From the NCBI RefSeq assembly GCF_009674495.1, contig NZ_WKJN01000043.1:1-38841 (forward strand): a stretch of DNA of 38,841 nucleotides. The letters run 5' to 3'. Origin of the DNA: Duganella alba. GTDB lineage: Bacteria; Pseudomonadota; Gammaproteobacteria; Burkholderiales; Burkholderiaceae_D. Positions 33,436-38,841 of this stretch are shown here, piece after piece; position 1 is the stretch's first letter, and each line of letters opens with the position of its first letter. Under the pieces are notes generated by a model. That model saw only the letters and a list, made by a program, of their open reading frames with translations, did not search any database and was not told the DNA's origin. The position numbers and the translations under genes are program-made.

Positions 33436-34875
33436 TCACCGCTTTTTGGAAATGACCAGCAGGCCGGCAAACACCAGCAAGCCATTCAGGATAAGCAGTT
33501 CCAGCCCGATGCGGTAGCTGCCAAACAGTGTTTGCTGATTGAAATCAATAACATAGCACAGCACCGGTCCGGCCAGCGCCACGACTGGCACCCAGCGGTC
33601 GCGCACGGCGCGGCGGGTCAGGATACCGAAGGCGAACAGGCCAAGCAATGGACCATAGGTATAGCCGGTCAGCTTCAGCACCAGGCCCACCATGCTGGCG
33701 TTGTCGACCCATTTGAACACCAGCACCAGCGCCAGGAAGATGGCGCAGAACGCCAGGTGCACGTGATGGCGCAGGCGCTTCATGGCCGCTTCGCCCATCC
33801 CGCGGCGCTGCACGCCGAGGATATCGATGCTGAAGGACGAGGTCAGCGCGGTCATGGCGCCGTCGGCGCTGGGGAACAGCGCCGAGATCAGGCCGATGAA
33901 GAAGATCAGTTGCAGCGCGGCCGGCATGTGGCCCATCACCACCGCCGGGAACAGCTTGTCGCCGCTGGCCGTCACGCCGGCCGTGGGCGCGTACAGGTAC
34001 AGCAGGCCGCCAAGGTACATGAACAGCACCAGCACGGCGGTCAGCACAGCCGTCAGCAGCAGCATGTTCTTTTGCGAGTCGCGCAGGGTTTTGACGGAGA
34101 TATTCTTCTGCATGGTTTCCTGGTCCATGCCGGTCATCGCCAGCACGATGAAGAAGCCGGCCAGCAGCTGCTTCCAGAAGTAGGCCGGGCTGTCGACGGC
34201 GCTGGTGACCACGCGGGTCAGGCCGTGCACCTGCATCTGCGCCAGGCTGTCGAGCGGGCCGAGGTCCATGGCGTGCAGCAGCCAGCCGGCGCAGATCACC
34301 AGACCCAGCACCATGCCGGTGGTTTGCAGCGTGTCGGTCCAGACGATGGTCTTGACGCCGCCCTCATAGGTGTACAGCAGGATCATGGCGAGGATGACCA
34401 CGGTGGTCAGCCAGAACGGCACACCCATGCTGTCGAGGATGGTCAGCTGCAGGATGTTCACCACCAGGTACAGCCGCGCCGAGGCGCTCAGCAGGCGCGA
34501 GATGATGAAGAACGCGGCGCCGCTCTGGTAGGAGCGCGGCCCGAGGCGCTGCTCCAGGTAGGTGTAGATGGAGGTGAGCTTGAGACGGTAGTACAGCGGC
34601 AGCAGGATGAAGGTGACGGCGATGTAGCCCAGCACATAGCCGAGGATCACCTGCAGGTAGCCGAAGCCGTCGCGGCCGACGGCGCCCGGCACGCTGATGA
34701 AGGTGACGCCGCTCATGGTGGTGCCCACCATGCCGAACGCCACCAGCATCCAGTTGCTGCTCTTGTTACCGATGAAGAAGCTGTCGTTGTTGGCGTTGCG
34801 GGAGGTGCGCCACGCCACGATCAGCAGCAGGGCGAAATAGGCGGAGACGAGACAAAACAGGGAGACTGCGGACAT
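33436..34875 (-). CDS. Sodium:solute symporter (SSS family)
   Basis: 479-residue inner-membrane transporter of the SSS family, with about 13 hydrophobic helices. Features seen: FALLLIVAWRTSRN and the following SFFIGNKSSNW at the N-terminus, GMVGTTMSGVTFISVPG in TM2, ALFPSADGAMTALTSSFSIDI (split over positions 335-355), where the paired Ser/Ala residues usually contribute to the Na2 site, and multiple aromatic-lined helices. It imports an unidentified solute with sodium. The ATG at 34875 is preferred; an in-frame TTG 33 bases upstream would add 11 polar residues. Neither has a strong Shine-Dalgarno. sppA follows 43 bases downstream. Confidence 0.88.
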   Translation of the reverse strand: MSAVSLFCLVSAYFALLLIVAWRTSRNANNDSFFIGNKSSNWMLVAFGMVGTTMSGVTFISVPGAVGRDGFGYLQVILGYVLGYIAVTFILLPLYYRLKLTSIYTYLEQRLGPRSYQSGAAFFIISRLLSASARLYLVVNILQLTILDSMGVPFWLTTVVILAMILLYTYEGGVKTIVWTDTLQTTGMVLGLVICAGWLLHAMDLGPLDSLAQMQVHGLTRVVTSAVDSPAYFWKQLLAGFFIVLAMTGMDQETMQKNISVKTLRDSQKNMLLLTAVLTAVLVLFMYLGGLLYLYAPTAGVTASGDKLFPAVVMGHMPAALQLIFFIGLISALFPSADGAMTALTSSFSIDILGVQRRGMGEAAMKRLRHHVHLAFCAIFLALVLVFKWVDNASMVGLVLKLTGYTYGPLLGLFAFGILTRRAVRDRWVPVVALAGPVLCYVIDFNQQTLFGSYRIGLELLILNGLLVFAGLLVISKKR

Positions 34876-34950
34876 GGGGTGAAAGGCGAATAATTCAGAT
34901 CGCCGCAATATACACTACCACGCGGCGGTTGCTTCCCCCCCAGCCAAACC

Positions 34951-34980
34951 GGGGTCTGACCCCATGCGGGGTCAGACCCC
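34951..34980. repeat. Perfect inverted repeat GGGGTCTGACCCC
   Basis: A perfect 13-bp inverted repeat with a 4-base loop (arms 34951-34963 and 34968-34980). Each arm is itself nearly palindromic (GGGGTC-x-GACCCC). A second short hairpin (AACCCG/CGGGTT, 34982-34998) abuts it at the stop codon of the MFS gene. In the minus direction the two hairpins follow that gene and may act as a terminator or RNA end, but no T-run is present. It is the only strong inverted repeat of this size in an intergenic region here. Confidence 0.75.
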
Positions 34981-34997
34981 TAACCCGAAGTGCGGGT

Positions 34998-36200
34998 TCA
35001 GTGTGCAGGAGCACGCACGCTGCCACCCCGCACCGCACGTGGATTCAGCCGGTCCAGGCGACCACTCAGCGCGGTCAGGCCGAAGGCGCCCAGCACCACC
35101 AGTCCGCCGATCCAGCCGGTATGCACCAGGCCCACATGCTCGACGATCAAACCGCCGCCCCACGCACCACCGGCAATCCCCAGGTTGAACGCGGCAATGT
35201 TCAGGCCCGACGCCACATCCACCGCACGCGGCGTGTAGTGCTCCGCCTGCTGTACCACGTACACCTGCAAACCAGCCACGTTACCGAACGCCACCGCGCC
35301 CCATACCAGCACCGTCGCCAGCACCAGCCATTTGTACGGCGCCGCAAAGGTCAGCACGATCAGCACGGTCGCCAGGCCCAGGAAGATGATCTTCAGCGCG
35401 CCAATCGGACCGCGCTTGTCAGCCAGCTTGCCGCCCCAGATATTGCCCACCGCGACCGACACGCCGTACACCAGCATCACCAGGCCCACCGCATTGGCGC
35501 TGAAACCGGTCACCTCGGTCAGGATCGGCGCCAGGAAGGTGAAGGCGATGAACGAACCGCCGTAACCCACCGCCGTCATGGCGTACACCAGCAACAGGCG
35601 CGGCTCGCCCAGCACCTTCATCTGCTGCAGCAGCGAGGCAGGCTTGTTGTGCTGGATGGTCGACGGCACGTACAGCAGGCTGCCGATGAAAGCGATCACG
35701 CCCAGCGCCGACACGGCCAGGAAAGTCTCGCGCCAGCCGAAGTGCTGGCCGATGAACGTCCCCAGCGGCACGCCGGTCACCAGCGCCACGGTCAGGCCGG
35801 TGAACATGATGGCGATCGCGCTGGCCGCCTTCTCCTTCGGCACCAGCGAGGTGGCGATGGTCGAGCCGATCGAGAAGAACACGCCGTGCGCCAGGCCGGT
35901 CAGGATGCGGGCGATCACCAGCGATTCGTAGCTGGGCGCCTTCCAGGCCAGCAGGTTGCCGAGGGTGAACAGCACCATCAGCGACACCAGCAGCAGCTTG
36001 CGCGGCACCTTGCCGGTCAGCGCGGTCAGCACCGGCGCGCCGATGGCGACGCCCAGCGCATACAGGCTGACCAGCAGGCCGGCCGACGGCAGGTTCACGC
36101 CCAGATCGGCGGCGATGGTCGGCAACAGGCCGACAATGACAAACTCGGTGGTCCCGATGGCAAATGCGCTGATGGTCAGCGCTAGCAAGGCAATTGGCAT
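34998..36200 (-). CDS. MFS transporter, DHA1 family (AraJ/YdhP-like)
   Basis: 400-residue 12-helix exporter of the major facilitator superfamily, DHA1 drug:H+ antiporter branch. The N-terminus ALTISAFAIGTTEFVIVGLLP is diagnostic of the AraJ/YdhP-like group, and the motif-A-like loop (ALTGKVPRKLLL) and motif C (GLTVALVTGVPLGTFIGQ) are visible. AFNLGIAGGAWGGG lies in the C-terminal half. Substrate unknown; sugar or drug efflux is the family role. The ATG is decided by a strong AAGGAG Shine-Dalgarno nine bases upstream. It lies 85 bases downstream of the Rieske oxygenase on the same strand, in an AT-rich gap that may hold its own promoter. Hairpins follow its stop. Confidence 0.92.
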   Translation of the reverse strand: MPIALLALTISAFAIGTTEFVIVGLLPTIAADLGVNLPSAGLLVSLYALGVAIGAPVLTALTGKVPRKLLLVSLMVLFTLGNLLAWKAPSYESLVIARILTGLAHGVFFSIGSTIATSLVPKEKAASAIAIMFTGLTVALVTGVPLGTFIGQHFGWRETFLAVSALGVIAFIGSLLYVPSTIQHNKPASLLQQMKVLGEPRLLLVYAMTAVGYGGSFIAFTFLAPILTEVTGFSANAVGLVMLVYGVSVAVGNIWGGKLADKRGPIGALKIIFLGLATVLIVLTFAAPYKWLVLATVLVWGAVAFGNVAGLQVYVVQQAEHYTPRAVDVASGLNIAAFNLGIAGGAWGGGLIVEHVGLVHTGWIGGLVVLGAFGLTALSGRLDRLNPRAVRGGSVRAPAH

Positions 36201-36285
36201 GACTTCACTCCTTAAAAGTTGATGTCATGCAGTATCAGGACTTTCGTTAATGAGAAAAAGACACGAAAACCGAAAAGATATTTGC

Positions 36286-37383
36286 CTAGCGCGCAACGAT
36301 AGGAATGGTTTCAATCGCCCAGGGGCCGCCATCCCGGCGTTCCGGGCTGGGCACCACGCAGGCGACGCGGCCGGTGAACTCGCGTTCCACGCGGATTTCG
36401 TCAATGCGCCAGCCGCGCGCCTCCAGTTCCTTGATCTTCTGGCGGAAGGCGATCTGCAGCGCGTCGGACTTGACCGACACCTCCTGCAGCCACGAATCCG
36501 GCACCCGCTCCGGCCGCACCTTGCTGAGCACCGCCAGATCCTGGTTGAAGATTTTCAGGTTGCTGGCGACCACGCGACGGTCAAGCAGCGGCCAGCGCAT
36601 GAAGGTGCGGCCCATCATCCACCAGGTGCGCGTGCGCTTGCCGTCCACCGGCGTGTGGGCCGAGACGATGTAGATTTTCCAGCCGTCGCGCGGCGCCAGC
36701 TCCAGCGTCACGCACGGGCCGGACAGGTGGAAGCCGGGCCGCGTCGCCACGTCCACGTGCTGGCCGGTCGGCTGGCGCCGCCAGCCCTTGCGCAGCGGAC
36801 GGCGCATGGTCATCAGCGCGCTGCCGCCCCACGCCTCCCGCTCGACGCTGAAGCTGCCGATTTCCGGATGATCGGGGTCGCCGAAGGTGGAACCGTGGAC
36901 AAACGGCGCGTGGGCGAAATCGAGACCGTTTTCCATCACGCGGTCCCAGCTCGCATCCCAGTCGAAGTGGCCGGACACCACGCGCACGCCGGGATCGTCG
37001 ACCCAGTCCAGCGGCGGCAGCGGCGGCCGTTCGGCTTCCGGCAGGTCGCCGAGGAAGGCCCAGATCCAGCCATGGCGTTCGATGGTCGGATAGGCGTCGA
37101 CGCGCGCCCGCAGCGGAATATGCAGGTCCGGCTGCGCCGGAATGTGGCTGCACACGCCGTCGCCGCCGAAGCGCCAGCCATGGTAAGGGCACTGCACGTC
37201 GCCGCCGACCTTGGCGCCCGCCGACAGCGAGCCGCCGCGATGCACGCAGATATCCGACAGCAGCCGCGCCGTGCCGCCCTCGTCGCGGAAGGCCACGAAG
37301 TGCTGCCCCAGCAACTGCACCGGCGTCAGGCCCTCTTTCAATTGCGCGGACGGCAGCACCACATACCAAAGATTTGTCAGCAT
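36286..37383 (-). CDS. Rieske [2Fe-2S] non-haem iron oxygenase, alpha subunit type
   Basis: 365-residue oxygenase. The Rieske cluster ligands are Cys46 and His48 (CVHRGG) and Cys65 and His68 (CPYHGW). The catalytic mononuclear iron site shows NGLDFAHAPFVH with His158 and His163; the third ligand (Asp) should lie further on in the C-terminal domain. Length and architecture match vanillate O-demethylase / phenoxybenzoate-dioxygenase and PaO-like enzymes, which hydroxylate or demethylate aromatic or polycyclic substrates with electrons from a separate reductase. No reductase gene is adjacent. The ATG is preceded by a GAAGG motif. It lies 37 bases after the porin-like gene on the same strand, so they may form one operon; substrate unknown. 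Confidence 0.92.
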   Translation of the reverse strand: MLTNLWYVVLPSAQLKEGLTPVQLLGQHFVAFRDEGGTARLLSDICVHRGGSLSAGAKVGGDVQCPYHGWRFGGDGVCSHIPAQPDLHIPLRARVDAYPTIERHGWIWAFLGDLPEAERPPLPPLDWVDDPGVRVVSGHFDWDASWDRVMENGLDFAHAPFVHGSTFGDPDHPEIGSFSVEREAWGGSALMTMRRPLRKGWRRQPTGQHVDVATRPGFHLSGPCVTLELAPRDGWKIYIVSAHTPVDGKRTRTWWMMGRTFMRWPLLDRRVVASNLKIFNQDLAVLSKVRPERVPDSWLQEVSVKSDALQIAFRQKIKELEARGWRIDEIRVEREFTGRVACVVPSPERRDGGPWAIETIPIVAR

Positions 37384-37420
37384 GACGCCTTCAAGATGAT
37401 CCAGAATGCGCCAGTCTAAT

Positions 37421-38841
37421 CTACCAGCCGAATTTCAGCTCCATGCCAAGGTAGTCGGCATCCCTGCCGCCGGCTGTGCGCAGGGAGTCGCCGGCGTGGA
37501 AGTGCACCGCTTCCAGCGACGCCGTCACGTTCGGCGTGACCAGCCAGTCGGTGCGCAGCTGGGCATAGGCGCCGGTCCAGCGCGAGCCGGTGCCGGCGGT
37601 ACGCGGTACGCCGGCCATGCTTTGCACGTAGACCGCGTCGCCGGTGGTCTGGCGCCATTGCATGCCGAGCGCGGTGGTGACGCTGAGCGTTTTCGCCGGC
37701 TTGACAGTGACCGACGGCTTCAGGTGAATCAGGTTGCTGTAGCCGGTCAGGCCTGCCAGCGAGAAGTAGTAGCCGTTGGCGAACAGCGGATTGAACGTCC
37801 CCAGCTTGCCGTCGCCCGCGTGCTTGTCGCCGGAGGCCATGTCGAACTGCACGCCGATGCGCGGCGTCCAGGTGGTCTTGGCGAAGGTGTAGCCGGTGAT
37901 GGAGCCGATGGCCCACGCCGATACGGTCTTGGCGCCCACCTGCCCCCGTTGCAGCATGCCTTCGATGTCGAAATCGACCTGGCCGGTCTTGCCGTTGTAG
38001 CGCATGTCGTAGACGTTGCGGCGTTCGTCGCCGCTGGCGTCAAGGAAGCGCGCGCTGTCGCGGCGGTAGCGCGAGTAGTAGCCGGACAGGTCGCCCGGTC
38101 CCAGGCCCTGGTATTCGAGGCGGATGCCGCTCAGCGTCAGGTGGCCGTCGGAGTAGTCGTCGAAGCTGTCGACGCTGCGGTTCTGCACCGGTTGCGTGAC
38201 ATAGCCGATCAGGCGCCATGGGCCGTGCTCCCAGTCGGCCCAGACGCCATCGAAGGCCTGGCGCACGTTGGGGCCGTCGCGCACGGCGATGAAGCGCTGC
38301 AAGTCGAAGGCCATTTCCTGGCGCCCGATACGCATCTTGACGGCGCCGTCGGCGGTTGGCACGGCGACCGTCATGAACAGCTGCTCCATATCCAGCTTGT
38401 CGCGGTCGGGCGGCGCGATGGTCTGCTTCTGGAAGGTGCGGGCGTCGACCATCTGGCCGAACAACTGCACGTAAGGGCCGATGCGCAGGTCGGCGTGCAG
38501 GTTGGCGCGCTGGATCACATAGCCGTCGGATGGCTGGGTGCCGGCGCCGTACAGCGGCGACGCGATGTGCTCATAGCGCTCGCGCAGGCCGGCGCCCAGC
38601 GACAGATAGGACACGCCGTCGTCGCTGAGCGGGATGTATTTGAGGCCGTCGAGCGGCTGGCGCGGCAGGCAGGGATCGGCCAGCGCGCCCCAGTTCTCGG
38701 CCCAGCGATTAAAGTTGATGACCGGGCGCTGGGCCGCACACGCCGGCGGCGCGGCGTCCACGGCGCCAGCCCCCGGTGTCGTGACGACAGCGGCCGCCGT
38801 GATGGCTGATGCATCGCCGCTGGCAGTGGGCAAGGCCGCGG
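37421..38841 (-). CDS. Alginate-export family outer-membrane porin, 5' end outside window
   Basis: Outer-membrane beta-barrel of the alginate_exp family; about 473 residues are visible and the reading frame stays open to the right edge, so the signal peptide and start codon lie outside. Seen features: NFNRWAENWGALADP near the start, LGAGLRERYEHI, IGPYVQLFGQMVDARTFQK, MRIGRQEMAFDLQRFIAVRDGPNVRQAFDG (split over positions 165-195), SGYYSRYRRDS, WTPRIGVQFDMASGDKH and the C-terminal ADYLGMELKFGW, a classic barrel ending. Many homologues are AlgE-like, but this group is frequently found in genomes without alginate synthesis and may import small organics. Adjacent Rieske oxygenase suggests uptake of an aromatic substrate (inference). 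Confidence 0.85.
   Translation of the reverse strand, partial: AALPTASGDASAITAAAVVTTPGAGAVDAAPPACAAQRPVINFNRWAENWGALADPCLPRQPLDGLKYIPLSDDGVSYLSLGAGLRERYEHIASPLYGAGTQPSDGYVIQRANLHADLRIGPYVQLFGQMVDARTFQKQTIAPPDRDKLDMEQLFMTVAVPTADGAVKMRIGRQEMAFDLQRFIAVRDGPNVRQAFDGVWADWEHGPWRLIGYVTQPVQNRSVDSFDDYSDGHLTLSGIRLEYQGLGPGDLSGYYSRYRRDSARFLDASGDERRNVYDMRYNGKTGQVDFDIEGMLQRGQVGAKTVSAWAIGSITGYTFAKTTWTPRIGVQFDMASGDKHAGDGKLGTFNPLFANGYYFSLAGLTGYSNLIHLKPSVTVKPAKTLSVTTALGMQWRQTTGDAVYVQSMAGVPRTAGTGSRWTGAYAQLRTDWLVTPNVTASLEAVHFHAGDSLRTAGGRDADYLGMELKFGW

Noticed and set aside
33393..33485. N-terminal extension of SppA.
   Set aside because: It overlaps the symporter 3' end and has Cys-rich nonsense-like sequence; the ATG at 33392 gives the usual SppA N-terminus.
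34951..34980. Inverted repeat considered as an IS end.
   Set aside because: There is no transposase, no matching partner end and no target-site duplication nearby.
1..38841. CRISPR arrays, tRNA, rRNA, phage or integrative element signatures.
   Set aside because: I saw no spaced repeats, cloverleaf-like sequences, integrases or phage structural genes.

Overview
The window is a dense, high-GC chromosomal segment from a Gram-negative bacterium. Gene types (TonB receptor, RND pumps with an outer-membrane lipoprotein, OmpR/EnvZ, Rieske oxygenase, LysR/TauE pair) and codon bias suggest a betaproteobacterium, probably Oxalobacteraceae (Duganella/Massilia-like). That assignment is inference from gene content only. 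I see no tRNA, rRNA, CRISPR array, prophage or insertion sequence. Genes are tightly packed and many are joined by 4-nt ATGA or TGATG overlaps.

Layout. 1-1307: a truncated TauE/SafE permease divergent from a LysR regulator. 1304-5182 (minus): two tandem FapA/DUF342 paralogs behind an AT-rich leader with several perfect dyads. 5369-5773: a small exported Gln/Arg-rich protein divergent from an OmpR-EnvZ-exported-protein operon (5947-8865), with a good OmpR-type tandem repeat in the shared promoter. 8837-9337: an orphan Imm26-like immunity protein. 9454-11739: a TPP riboswitch, a hairpin that could hide the ribosome binding site, and a TonB-dependent receptor, i.e. thiamine-regulated outer-membrane uptake. 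Convergent with it (15737-11736) is a four-gene overlapping operon: an S46 dipeptidyl peptidase, a PnuC-family vitamin transporter, a NadR-type nucleoside kinase and a small outer-membrane protein.

15770-29265 (minus): a CheB-CheR-PAS fusion protein overlapping a PAS histidine kinase, preceded by an MdtABC/MuxABC-type RND tripartite pump with its own outer-membrane factor. A divergent response regulator/histidine kinase pair (29502-31507) probably controls the pump. Every gene from 29265 down to 11736 lies on the minus strand.

31518-38841 (minus): SppA-type signal peptide peptidase, a sodium/solute symporter, a DHA1 MFS exporter, a Rieske non-haem iron oxygenase and an alginate-export-family porin whose 5' end lies outside the window.

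The most interesting unit is the thiamine-riboswitch receptor facing a peptidase-PnuC-kinase-OMP operon: together they could form a vitamin (or vitamin-precursor) scavenging island in which the PnuC/kinase substrate (thiamine versus nicotinamide riboside) is unresolved. Secondary points are a Ser/Thr/Ala-rich insertion in the second RND permease, OmpR-like repeats at two regulator-linked promoters, and a multi-dyad leader in front of the FapA genes.
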